DNA of 64,000 nt, from positions 5,430 through 69,429 of the forward strand of contig JAZQLI010000026.1 of NCBI GenBank assembly GCA_045542595.1, in the 5' to 3' direction. Every line of letters begins with the position of its first letter. The first letter of the stretch is position 1. The position numbers and the translations under genes are program-made. Positions 35,410 to 43,107 of this stretch are shown piece after piece. This DNA is from Scatosoma sp045542595 (GTDB lineage: Bacteria > Bacillota > Clostridia > Christensenellales > Borkfalkiaceae). Under the pieces are notes generated by a model. The model ran no database searches, had not been told where the DNA came from, and saw only the letters and a program-made list of their open reading frames with translations.

Positions 35410-36099
35410 TTAACTCTCCCTTTTGGCGAGTATTTTTCCCGTTTTTCCGTTTAATAAAAACGCTGTAGTTTTTCCGTCCCGTCCGATAACGCCTACGTAA
35501 TAATAAGGCGCATCTTCATATAACAGTCGCAAATAAATTTCTCCTGCAAAGCCGTATTCGTCAGTCAGGCTCGAAAATAATTCCTTTTCCGCTTCACAAA
35601 GACCTTTTAAAGCCGTTTCGGGGGATATAGTATCTTCGGTAAGCACCGATTGCGCGCAAAGAGAGAGCTCCTGTTCTCCGTACGTAATTTTGCAATCGAT
35701 TTGCTTTTGCTTTGCAACGTTTAGCGTACAAGAATAAAAATATTCGCTTTTCACGTTGTCGAAGGACATTTCTCCGCCGTACTTTTCGCCGTCTACCGTA
35801 AACGTAAGGATACACTCCTTTTCAAACGAAGGGGCAACCAAATACACTTCGCAACGAGTGGACGTTTCCCGTTTCGCTCCGTCGGAAAGATAGGGAGTTT
35901 CTTTGGCTACGGCGTATACTCGTAAGGAAAATCCGTCCGTTTCCGCAAGGAATATATTCTCTCTCAATTCCGAAACGTAGTCGAAATAGTTCACGTTTTT
36001 GCTGCAAGCACAAAGCAAAACAAGCAGGAAGCCAAAAAATAGAAAAAAGAGTTTTTTCGGGTGTACAACCGTTAACAATTTACGTTGAAAAGTTCTCAT
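35410..36099 (-). CDS. Predicted lipoprotein of unknown function
   Basis: A 229-residue protein with a basic N-terminus, a hydrophobic stretch (about 17-31) and a lipobox-like LLCAC ending at C33, so probably exported and lipid-anchored. The mature part is beta-rich by eye with several cysteines and a C-terminal YYYVGVIGRDGKTTAFLLNGKTGKIL segment, similar to PepSY-like or small beta repeat domains, but I do not recognise a family. No ribosome binding site precedes the ATG, and a minus-strand TATAAT (36110-36105) is only five bases upstream, so the start is doubtful or the mRNA is leaderless. Confidence 0.7.
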   Translation of the reverse strand: MRTFQRKLLTVVHPKKLFFLFFGFLLVLLCACSKNVNYFDYVSELRENIFLAETDGFSLRVYAVAKETPYLSDGAKRETSTRCEVYLVAPSFEKECILTFTVDGEKYGGEMSFDNVKSEYFYSCTLNVAKQKQIDCKITYGEQELSLCAQSVLTEDTISPETALKGLCEAEKELFSSLTDEYGFAGEIYLRLLYEDAPYYYVGVIGRDGKTTAFLLNGKTGKILAKRES

Positions 36100-36155
36100 A
36101 CGTCATTATATTAAAAAAAGATTGAAATCATAACCAACAAAATTCGTTTATACAG

Positions 36156-36184
36156 TTGATTTTTTATTTTTAATGTGGTAAAAT
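36156..36184 (+). promoter_or_regulatory. SigA-type promoter of the small membrane protein gene
   Basis: TTGATT (36156-36161) and TAAAAT (36179-36184) with a 17-bp spacer; GGAGGAG precedes the ATG at 36215. Confidence 0.75.
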
Positions 36185-36214
36185 AATATAAATATAGTGG
36201 AGGAGTAAAAGCAT

Positions 36215-36838
36215 ATGCACGTTGATAAAATCATTTTACGCGCCGCATTGACAACGCTTGCCGTTGTTTTGATGCTCTGTGCGTTTATGACGCTTGCGCT
36301 GTGCTTTGTCTTTCCGTCTACTATGATGCACATCACGTACGATATGGGTATGAACGCCGCGTCCGTGAAATATGCCGAACGCGCATACGATTATTCGGGC
36401 GACGTGTATTACGCAGCGTTTGCTACCGAAGTGGCTATTTTAGACGGTAATACCGAAAAAATTGCCGAGTGCGGTAACGAACTTATTTCCGACGAGCAAT
36501 TTGCAACCTATTGCGCAGCGAGAAACGCCGACAAGCCGCCTCTTGCAACGGGTAAGTACGAACAGTACGTTTACGGGCAGGTTTACGCGGCGGAGTACGT
36601 TATCGCAACGACGGCGGCAGAAAAATCATTAGTGATAAATAAAGCGTTTTTGTCGTTAGAAGCGGACTCGTTTCCGCAAGGGAATGCCGTGGCAACGGTG
36701 GTAATAGCCGCGCGTAAAAAAGACGATACGGAAACGCTTCTTGCGATAAGGGAAAAAATGAATGAGATAGACAAAGACGCTTTTACGGCGGCGGACGCCT
36801 CGCGGTTTGACGACGTCTTTGCCTTAACAAACGGATAA
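36215..36838 (+). CDS. Single-pass membrane protein of unknown function
   Basis: One N-terminal membrane helix (about residues 8-34) followed by roughly 170 residues, mostly helical and rich in Ala, Tyr and acidic residues, with spacing that resembles helical repeats. The soluble part probably faces outside. No catalytic motif or known family is evident. It has its own promoter, a GGAGGAG ribosome binding site and a likely terminator, so expression is supported, but function is unknown. Confidence 0.7.
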   Translation: MHVDKIILRAALTTLAVVLMLCAFMTLALCFVFPSTMMHITYDMGMNAASVKYAERAYDYSGDVYYAAFATEVAILDGNTEKIAECGNELISDEQFATYCAARNADKPPLATGKYEQYVYGQVYAAEYVIATTAAEKSLVINKAFLSLEADSFPQGNAVATVVIAARKKDDTETLLAIREKMNEIDKDAFTAADASRFDDVFALTNG

Positions 36839-36880
36839 ATGGACGAGCTGCCTTTTGGGCGGTAAATCCATTTCGTTTTA
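36837..36880 (+). terminator. Probable terminator before guaB
   Basis: AAATGGA (36837-36843) pairs with TCCATTT (36867-36873) around an inner GCTGCC/GGGCGGT hairpin, followed by CGTTTT. The stem starts at the stop codon of the preceding gene. Confidence 0.6.
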
Positions 36881-36931
36881 TATAAGAAGGATAATCATAA
36901 AAATTACAGTTTTTATACAAGGAGAAAAAAC

Positions 36932-38386
36932 ATGAGTAGCAAAATTATCAAAGAAGGTTTAACTTTTGACGACGTACTTTTAATTCCGCAAGCGTCTAAC
37001 GTATTGCCTGCCGACGTCGATTTAAAGACCAAGCTCACCGACAAAATTAAATTAAACTTGCCCCTTTTAAGCGCGGCAATGGATACGGTTACCGAAAGCC
37101 GTATGGCTATTGCTATGGCTCGTGAAGGCGGTATGGGTATCATACATAAAAATATGTCGATTGAAGAGCAAGCTAATCACGTAGACAGGGTAAAGCGCAG
37201 CGAACACGGCGTTATTACCGACCCGTTTTTCCTTGCGCCCGATAATCTTGTAAAAGACGCGCTGGCTTTGATGGAAAGATATCGCATTAGCGGTGTGCCT
37301 ATCACGAAAAACGGTAAGCTTGTCGGTATCCTTACTAACCGTGATTTGCGTTTTGAAAGCAATTACGAACAACCCATTTCCAACATTATGACGAAAGAAG
37401 AGTTGGTAACCGCGCCCGAAGGCACGTCCTTGGCGGAAGCTCAAAAAATTCTTGGCAAACACAGAATTGAAAAATTGCCTATCGTAGATAAAGACGGCTA
37501 TTTGAAAGGACTTATCACCATCAAGGATATCGAAAAATCCATTCAATATCCCAACTCCGCTCGCGACGAAAACGGTAGATTGCTCGTCGGCGCGGCAGTA
37601 GGCACGGCGGCGAATACTATGGAACGCATTTCGGCGCTTATCGAAGCGCGCGCGGACGTCATTGCTATCGACACGGCACACGGACATTCCGCAGGCGTAC
37701 TTAAAAAGGTGGAAGAAATCAAGGCGAAATTCCCTAATATCACGTTGATTGCAGGTAACGTTGCAACGGCGGCGGCAACCGAAGCGCTTATTAAATCGGG
37801 CGCGGACGTTGTAAAAGTGGGTATCGGGCCTGGTTCTATTTGTACCACTCGTATCGTGGCAGGTATCGGCGTTCCCCAACTCACTGCCGTTATGGATTGC
37901 GCGGAAATGGCGGATAAATACGGTAAGAGAGTTATCGCCGACGGCGGTATCAAATATAGCGGTGATATCGTGAAAGCGTTGGCGGCAGGCGGTAGCGCGG
38001 TAATGGTCGGTTCGCTTCTTGCAGGTACGCTTGAAAGCCCGGGTGAAGTGGAACTTTACCAAGGCAGAAGTTATAAAGTATATCGCGGAATGGGCTCGCT
38101 CGGCGCAATGGCAACGGGTAGCAGCGATAGATATTTCCAAGAAGGCAAGAAGAAATTCGTGCCCGAAGGGGTGGAAGGCCGTGTGCCTTATCGCGGTAGC
38201 GTAGCGGACGTAATCTATCAAATGAAAGGCGGCTTGCGTGCAGGTATGGGCTATTGCGGCAAGGCGACTATTGAAGACTTGCGTACGAGCTCAGAATTTG
38301 TCCGTATTACCAACGCTAGCCTTGTGGAAAGTCATCCCCACGATATTTCTATCAGCAAGGAAGCGCCTAACTATTCGCAACATTAA
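36932..38386 (+). CDS. guaB: IMP dehydrogenase
   Basis: NAD-dependent oxidation of IMP to XMP, the committed step to GMP. TIM-barrel with two CBS domains inserted at about residues 95-205; catalytic cysteine in GIGPGSICTTRIV (about C301); flap with the usual Arg-Tyr near EGVEGRVPYRG. Length 484 residues is standard. An AGGAG site precedes the ATG. guaA lies 635 nt further on, with thrH between, so guanine nucleotide genes are clustered. No purine or guanidine riboswitch is visible upstream. Confidence 0.97.
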   Translation: MSSKIIKEGLTFDDVLLIPQASNVLPADVDLKTKLTDKIKLNLPLLSAAMDTVTESRMAIAMAREGGMGIIHKNMSIEEQANHVDRVKRSEHGVITDPFFLAPDNLVKDALALMERYRISGVPITKNGKLVGILTNRDLRFESNYEQPISNIMTKEELVTAPEGTSLAEAQKILGKHRIEKLPIVDKDGYLKGLITIKDIEKSIQYPNSARDENGRLLVGAAVGTAANTMERISALIEARADVIAIDTAHGHSAGVLKKVEEIKAKFPNITLIAGNVATAAATEALIKSGADVVKVGIGPGSICTTRIVAGIGVPQLTAVMDCAEMADKYGKRVIADGGIKYSGDIVKALAAGGSAVMVGSLLAGTLESPGEVELYQGRSYKVYRGMGSLGAMATGSSDRYFQEGKKKFVPEGVEGRVPYRGSVADVIYQMKGGLRAGMGYCGKATIEDLRTSSEFVRITNASLVESHPHDISISKEAPNYSQH

Positions 38387-38395
38387 GGATTATAT

Positions 38396-38998
38396 ATGGA
38401 TATCGTTTGTTTAGACCTTGAAGGCGTTTTAGTGCCGGAAATTTGGATAGCATTTGCTAAAGCAAGCGGCATTCCCGAACTTTCGAGAACGACGCGCGAC
38501 GAACCCGATTACGATAAATTGATGCGTTGGCGGTTAGAAATTTTGAAAGAGCACGGTTTGGGGCTTAACGAAATTCGTGAAATTATTGAGAAGATAGAGC
38601 CGCTTGACGGCGCAAAGGCGTTTTTAGACGAATTGCGTAGTGTAACGCAAGTAATTATCGTTAGCGATACGTTCACGCAGTTCGGCGCGCCACTGATGAA
38701 AAAACTCGGTATGCCCACATTGTTTTGTAATACGTTGGAAGTGGCGGAAAACGGCGAAATTACGGGCTTTAAAATGCGAGTGGAAAATTCAAAACTGACA
38801 ACGGTCAAAGCCTTACAATCTATGGGTTTTGAAACGATTGCCGCAGGAGATAGCTATAACGATTTAGGTATGATTAAAGCAAGTAAAGCAGGGTTCTTGT
38901 TTAGAAGTACGGATAGTATTAAAAAAGACAATCCCGATTTGCCTGCGTTTGAAACGTACGACGAACTGTTATCGGCAATCAAACAACATCTAAACTAA
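38396..38998 (+). CDS. thrH: ThrH-type phosphoserine phosphatase / homoserine phosphotransferase
   Basis: HAD-superfamily enzyme. Motif I is CLDLEG with nucleophile D6 and acid D8-equivalent replaced by E8/G as in ThrH; motif II is in VSDTFTQF; motif III is GDSYNDLGM. Length 200 residues agrees with ThrH of Pseudomonas, which dephosphorylates phosphoserine and can transfer the phosphate to homoserine. With serA, serC and hom in this window it can close serine synthesis and may bypass homoserine kinase. It lies between guaB and guaA, 10 nt after guaB. Confidence 0.88.
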   Translation: MDIVCLDLEGVLVPEIWIAFAKASGIPELSRTTRDEPDYDKLMRWRLEILKEHGLGLNEIREIIEKIEPLDGAKAFLDELRSVTQVIIVSDTFTQFGAPLMKKLGMPTLFCNTLEVAENGEITGFKMRVENSKLTTVKALQSMGFETIAAGDSYNDLGMIKASKAGFLFRSTDSIKKDNPDLPAFETYDELLSAIKQHLN

Positions 38999-39021
38999 TT
39001 TTCAATAGGAGAGAAAAACAT

Positions 39022-40002
39022 ATGAACAACAACGTACGTCCCGAATCAATGGAACGCATCACAACCAAAGCGCTTGCCAATGCGTTTATCGATGAGCAAG
39101 TAGCGGAAATTCGCGCGCAAGTAGGAGATAAAAAAGTACTTCTCGCTCTTTCGGGCGGTGTAGATTCTTCGGTGGTAGCCGCGCTTTTAATCAAGGCGAT
39201 AGGCAAACAACTTGTTTGCGTACACGTCAATCACGGCTTACTCCGTAAAGGCGAACCCGAAGAAGTAGTAGAAGTGTTCCGTAATCAAATGGATGCAAAC
39301 CTTGTCTACGTAGACGCAGTGGACAGATTTTTAGGAAAACTTGAGGGTGTAGCCGAACCCGAAAAGAAACGTAAAATTATCGGCGCGGAATTCATTCGCG
39401 TGTTCGAAGAAGAAGCGAGAAAATTAGAAGGTATCCAATTTTTGGCACAAGGCACTATCTATCCCGACATTATCGAAAGCGACGGGGTAAAAGCGCATCA
39501 CAACGTAGGCGGTTTGCCCGAGGATATGCAATTCGAGCTCGTTGAACCCATTCGTTTGCTCTATAAAGATGAAGTTCGTATGGTGGGTAGCGCACTCGGC
39601 TTGCCCGACGGTATGGTTTACCGTCAACCGTTCCCCGGTCCTGGGCTTGGCGTTCGTTGCCTTGGCGCGATCACGAGAGAACGCTTGGAAGCCGTGCGCG
39701 AATCGGACGCGATTTTACGTGAAGAATTTGCAAATAGCGGTTTGGCCGGTAAAGTATGGCAATATTTCACCGCCGTACCCGATTTTTGCTCGGTAGGCGT
39801 AAAGGACGGCAAGCGTACGTATGCGTATCCCGTTATTATTCGCGCGGTGAATACCGTTGACGCAATGAGCGCTACTATTGAAGAAGTCCCTTACGATTTA
39901 CTTGCAAAAATCACCAACCGTATCACTACGGAAGTGAAAAACGTAAACCGTGTATTATACGATTTAACACCGAAACCTTCGGGAACGATTGAATGGGAAT
40001 AA
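39022..40002 (+). CDS. guaA: GMP synthetase, ATP-pyrophosphatase subunit without glutaminase domain
   Basis: Converts XMP to GMP. The PP-loop SGGVDSS lies at residues 44-50, followed by the XMP-binding region (AQGTIYPDIIES, PFPGPGLGVRC) and the C-terminal dimerisation domain ending in KPSGTIEWE. At 326 residues it lacks the about 190-residue N-terminal class I amidotransferase domain of ordinary bacterial GuaA. The ATG has an AGGAG site, so the short form is not an artefact of start choice, and the upstream gene is thrH. A separate glutaminase, as in archaeal two-subunit enzymes, or use of free ammonia is implied. Confidence 0.95.
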   Translation: MNNNVRPESMERITTKALANAFIDEQVAEIRAQVGDKKVLLALSGGVDSSVVAALLIKAIGKQLVCVHVNHGLLRKGEPEEVVEVFRNQMDANLVYVDAVDRFLGKLEGVAEPEKKRKIIGAEFIRVFEEEARKLEGIQFLAQGTIYPDIIESDGVKAHHNVGGLPEDMQFELVEPIRLLYKDEVRMVGSALGLPDGMVYRQPFPGPGLGVRCLGAITRERLEAVRESDAILREEFANSGLAGKVWQYFTAVPDFCSVGVKDGKRTYAYPVIIRAVNTVDAMSATIEEVPYDLLAKITNRITTEVKNVNRVLYDLTPKPSGTIEWE

Positions 40003-40015
40003 TAAAATAGAAAGA

Positions 40016-41104
40016 ATGGAATGTTTTAAGAAAATAAAAATAGCCGATTCTCATATTCACACTCGTTTTATGAATTATGAAAACACCGTTGTTATGCTTG
40101 AGGATATGGCTTCCGTGGGGGTAACAGACGCTTGTATTTTATCTCTTCCGTATAGGGGTGTTGCGGAAAACTTATTTGCTCTTTACGTAAAGATGGTATA
40201 TAAAAAAATGCAAGTACGAGCGTTCGGCGGGTTACACGTTACGGATAGATATGCTATTCTTCCCCCACAAAAACAAGTGGAAAATATTTTGAGTCTTGGT
40301 TGCGACGGAATTAAGTTGATGTTTAGCCCCGACTTGCAAAGATTTTACGGAAAGGGCCTAAACGATTCGTATTACGATAGTATGTTTCAGTTTCTTGAAG
40401 AACGCGAAATTCCTGTGAATATACACCTCGCCGACCCCGAAACCTTTTGGGACGTTGGTCAAGAATACGCAGATTCCAGTTTTCCCTTAAAATCACAAAT
40501 GTATGAAGAAGCGTTTGAAATGCTCGATAAGCATCCGCGTCTTCGCGTCTGCTTTGCTCATTTTATGTTTTTGTCAAATTTCCCCGAAGAAGCAGAGCGC
40601 GTAATGGAAAAATATCCAAACGTTTGGTTCGATTTAACTCCGGGCGTAGAAATGTATTATAATTTTGACAAACAAATAGAAAGGTGGCAAATGTTTTTTG
40701 AAAAATACAGTCATCGCATTTTGTTTGGAACGGATTGTAATATTGTAAAAAAATGCAATAAAGAACTCGAGCTTTTAGTGTACAGGAAATTGACGGAAAA
40801 AGGGGCGTTTTCGCAATATTGTTACGGTAAAGATTTTAACGTAATGGGGTTGCATTTAACGGAAGAAACGGCATCCCGTATTTGTTATGAAAATTATTTT
40901 GCCTTTCTTGGTCGAGAACCAAAACCCGTAAACGTGGAAAAATTTTGCGATTGTTGTCGCAGAATAATAGACGATTTAGATAAAGAACCTTATGATGAAT
41001 ACTATGTTCGCGGCGGAACGTTAATTCCTGACCTGTTAAAGGACCCCAAGCAAAGTATCTCGTATAATTTTTGTAAAAAGGCTCTTTTGGATATTGCACG
41101 TTAA
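40016..41104 (+). CDS. Amidohydrolase-superfamily (amidohydrolase_2-like) protein
   Basis: Predicted metal-dependent TIM-barrel hydrolase or decarboxylase. The first metal motif is DSHIHTRF (near residues 11-18), a lysine or acid region NIHLADPETFWD, a histidine in CFAHFMF and a late FGTDCN with the conserved aspartate. Length 362 residues. The start is uncertain: an in-frame TTG at 39989 overlaps guaA, but the ATG at 40016 begins the conserved fold. The gene is visibly more AT-rich with different codon choice from its neighbours, suggesting acquisition. It has no obvious link to GMP synthesis. Substrate unknown. Confidence 0.75.
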   Translation: MECFKKIKIADSHIHTRFMNYENTVVMLEDMASVGVTDACILSLPYRGVAENLFALYVKMVYKKMQVRAFGGLHVTDRYAILPPQKQVENILSLGCDGIKLMFSPDLQRFYGKGLNDSYYDSMFQFLEEREIPVNIHLADPETFWDVGQEYADSSFPLKSQMYEEAFEMLDKHPRLRVCFAHFMFLSNFPEEAERVMEKYPNVWFDLTPGVEMYYNFDKQIERWQMFFEKYSHRILFGTDCNIVKKCNKELELLVYRKLTEKGAFSQYCYGKDFNVMGLHLTEETASRICYENYFAFLGREPKPVNVEKFCDCCRRIIDDLDKEPYDEYYVRGGTLIPDLLKDPKQSISYNFCKKALLDIAR

Positions 41105-41124
41105 CAATTTTATTTATCATATAT

Positions 41125-41153
41125 ACCCCGTCGTAACAAAACGACGGGGTTTT
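41125..41153 (+). terminator. Terminator after the gua cluster
   Basis: ACCCCGTCGT-AACAAA-ACGACGGGGT is a perfect 10-bp stem followed by TTT. Confidence 0.85.
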
Positions 41154-41209
41154 GCATATAGTATAGTATGAGCTTTGGCTCAAATACACAAGAAGGAATT
41201 TGAAATACT

Positions 41210-41632
41210 ATGTGTAATGGATGTAATACGTGTTGTAACGGCACTACTTGGAATAACGGTTGGGGCTGTAGTTACGGCTGTGGTTACGGCAACGGTTTGT
41301 TGAATACTCTTTTCGATAACGGTACGCAATTTATTTGTCGCGACGCTTGCGGCAATATCCGTGTGAGAACGGGTACGAATACCTGCGGTTGTTGTCAAAA
41401 TACGTGTCATTGTTGCCAACATACCTGTGGCTGTTGTCAATGTAACGGTAACGATACGGGTGCGACAGAAAACGGTAACGGTAACGGCAATACCGACAAC
41501 GGCTTTTATTGCATAACCCGTTGCGGTAACTGGCAAACAACGCAAGCAACGGCGCAAACGACGGACACAACCGATTATAACGGCTTTGGTCGTTGCAGTA
41601 GACGGTGTGGCTATAACTATTACAACGGTTAA
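41210..41632 (+). CDS. Cysteine-rich Gly/Asn protein with three tandem TCxCCQ heptads
   Basis: A 140-residue protein with 22 cysteines and very high Gly, Asn and Thr content. Residues 57-77 are three consecutive 7-residue repeats, NTCGCCQ, NTCHCCQ and HTCGCCQ, followed by a fourth Cys pair. An Asn/Gly repeat (about 87-96) and a Thr/Gln-rich stretch follow. No signal peptide or membrane helix is present. The CxCC pattern resembles metallothioneins and Cys-rich spore-coat or exosporium proteins; neither is proven. The AAGGAA site is about 12 nt from the ATG. Confidence 0.7.
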   Translation: MCNGCNTCCNGTTWNNGWGCSYGCGYGNGLLNTLFDNGTQFICRDACGNIRVRTGTNTCGCCQNTCHCCQHTCGCCQCNGNDTGATENGNGNGNTDNGFYCITRCGNWQTTQATAQTTDTTDYNGFGRCSRRCGYNYYNG

Positions 41633-41641
41633 CAGCGGAAA

Positions 41642-41676
41642 AAGGGGGCGGCGGAGCAATCCGTTGCCCTTGTTTG
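41642..41676 (+). terminator. Probable terminator after the Cys-rich gene
   Basis: AAGGG with CCCTT and CGGCGGA with TCCGTTG (two G-U pairs) form a hairpin with a GCAA loop and two bulged G residues, followed by TGTTTGC. The T-tract is weak. The rest of the 118-nt gap before the next gene is A-rich and shows no further feature. Confidence 0.55.
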
Positions 41677-41750
41677 CTAAATCGGAAAATAAACCGAAAA
41701 GGTAGAAAATACAGCGTTTGAAAAAAGGAAAAACGGCGCATACTTAAGGA

Positions 41751-42563
41751 ATGGGAAAGTTGCGTCGTTTTTATTGCTTTTTACGGGACAAATACCGTTT
41801 TTTATCTCTGAAAAAATATTCCACGTTGGCAGGCACGCTTGTGTTCTTTTTAATTATGTCTATCGTGCCGCTTACCTTTTGGCTAACTCTTTTTATCGGA
41901 CGGTTGCCCGTTTCCGTGGAACAGGTTTTTCGCCTTTCGGTGTTTTCTTCCGTGAAAAAAGTATTCGAATATATCCGTCAAGAAGCGGAAAACGCCACTA
42001 CGGGCGTGTCCGTTTTGTTGTTATTCACTTCCTTGTATTCGGCAACGACACTTTTTTACCAAATGCGTAGAAGTGGCGAGCTAATTTATGGTTTTCAATC
42101 GCAAAAACGGGGTATTCGTTTGCGTTTGGGGGCGGTATTATTAATGTTTATCGTAATGTTCACCGTAGGGTTTGTCTTGTTACTGTTTACGTTCGGTACG
42201 GTACTCTTCGCGCGCGTTTTATCTCCATTTTGGGAAGCATTTGCCGATTACACGCTTCTAATCACTCTTTCTATCATACTCGTTTTTTTGTTGAATACCT
42301 ATATTTGTCCCTATCGCGCTCCGTTAAAGCGTTTTTTACCGGGTACGCTGCTTACCGTCGCCGCTTGGAGTGTTGCCGTCGTAGGGTTTGGTATCTATTT
42401 AAAAATCAGTAATATGAGCCGTTTATACGGCGCACTTTCGGCAATTATCGTGTTTATGCTTTGGTTGTACGTGTTGATGATATGTTTTATCGTCGGTGTT
42501 ATTATCAACAGCGAAAAAATAATAAAAGAGCGTATAAAACGTACGGAAAAACTCAAACTGTAG
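41751..42563 (+). CDS. YihY/BrkB-family inner membrane protein
   Basis: About six membrane helices over 270 residues with the family pattern: a Pro-containing first helix after a basic N-terminus, and a C-terminal LYGALSAIIVFMLWLYV helix with NSE after it. Once annotated as ribonuclease BN, the family is now regarded as membrane proteins of uncertain, possibly transport, function. AAGGA touches the ATG at 41751, tighter than ideal, so the start may be a few codons off. Confidence 0.85.
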   Translation: MGKLRRFYCFLRDKYRFLSLKKYSTLAGTLVFFLIMSIVPLTFWLTLFIGRLPVSVEQVFRLSVFSSVKKVFEYIRQEAENATTGVSVLLLFTSLYSATTLFYQMRRSGELIYGFQSQKRGIRLRLGAVLLMFIVMFTVGFVLLLFTFGTVLFARVLSPFWEAFADYTLLITLSIILVFLLNTYICPYRAPLKRFLPGTLLTVAAWSVAVVGFGIYLKISNMSRLYGALSAIIVFMLWLYVLMICFIVGVIINSEKIIKERIKRTEKLKL

Positions 42564-42566
42564 TAT

Positions 42567-42983
42567 ATGAAAAGCAAAAAAAGAGTAACGTTAAAAACGT
42601 CGTTATGCAGCGTAATATTCGGCTTGCTTTTGTGTTTCCCGTCTTTAAAAAGCGGCACAATTACCGATATTACCAAGCCCTATTTAGGCGAATACGAATG
42701 TCAAAGCGCAACGCTGGGCGAAAAGGAATATTTGCAAGACTTTTCCTATATCAAACTAGAATTGAGCATGGATAATACCTTCCACTTATATTATAAAACC
42801 AAAGACGGGCAACGCGGCGAACAGTCGGGCAAATACGTTTACGATAAAGCAAAAAAGACAATTTGTTTTTCGTTGGGCGGCAGGGAAGAATTCAAGCGTT
42901 GTTTTCCGCTGGAAAAAGGCGTATTGACGCTAACCTTTCCCGTGGGGGGACAATCGCTTTGTATGCAGTTTGAACAAAAATAA
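42567..42983 (+). CDS. Small exported or membrane-anchored protein, lipocalin-like by eye
   Basis: A 138-residue protein with a basic N-terminus and hydrophobic stretch (about 9-27) suggesting a signal peptide or anchor. The remainder alternates short beta-strand-like segments (YLGEYECQSATLG, FSYIKLELSMDNTFHLYYK, SGKYVYDKAKKTICFSLGG, GVLTLTFPVGG), similar to small lipocalin-like ligand-binding barrels. No firm family. It starts 3 nt after the BrkB-like gene and is closed by a terminator. Confidence 0.7.
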   Translation: MKSKKRVTLKTSLCSVIFGLLLCFPSLKSGTITDITKPYLGEYECQSATLGEKEYLQDFSYIKLELSMDNTFHLYYKTKDGQRGEQSGKYVYDKAKKTICFSLGGREEFKRCFPLEKGVLTLTFPVGGQSLCMQFEQK

Positions 42984-43000
42984 AAAGAATATGGAACGTA

Positions 43001-43035
43001 AAAGAGTATGATAATCGTCATATTCTTTTATTTTT
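43001..43035 (+). terminator. Terminator after the BrkB-like operon
   Basis: AAAGAGTATGA-TAATCG-TCATATTCTTT is an 11-bp stem with one G-U pair, followed by TATTTTT. Confidence 0.85.
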
Positions 43036-43069
43036 ACAAACAAATGTTCGCGAAATATGTCAAAAATCC

Positions 43070-43098
43070 TTGCATTCGTAAAAATTTTGTGATACAAT
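43070..43098 (+). promoter_or_regulatory. SigA-type promoter of the RecD-like helicase gene
   Basis: TTGCAT (43070-43075) and TACAAT (43093-43098) with a 17-bp spacer. The ATG at 43108 is only ten bases beyond the -10, so the leader is very short and the GAGAG just before it is a weak ribosome binding site. Confidence 0.65.
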
Positions 43099-43107
43099 AA
43101 GAGAGCT

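Noticed and set aside
36880..36931. Purine or guanidine riboswitch upstream of guaB
   Set aside because: Only about 50 nt remain after the preceding terminator, A/T-rich with no conserved three-way junction sequence.
37067..38221. A 384-codon ORF antisense to guaB
   Set aside because: Its frame mirrors the codon bias of guaB, it has no ribosome binding site and no recognisable protein features.
41151..41180. SigE/SigK-type promoter (CATATAGT) before the Cys-rich protein gene
   Set aside because: No acceptable -35 is found 13-16 bp upstream; that region is the terminator of the previous gene.
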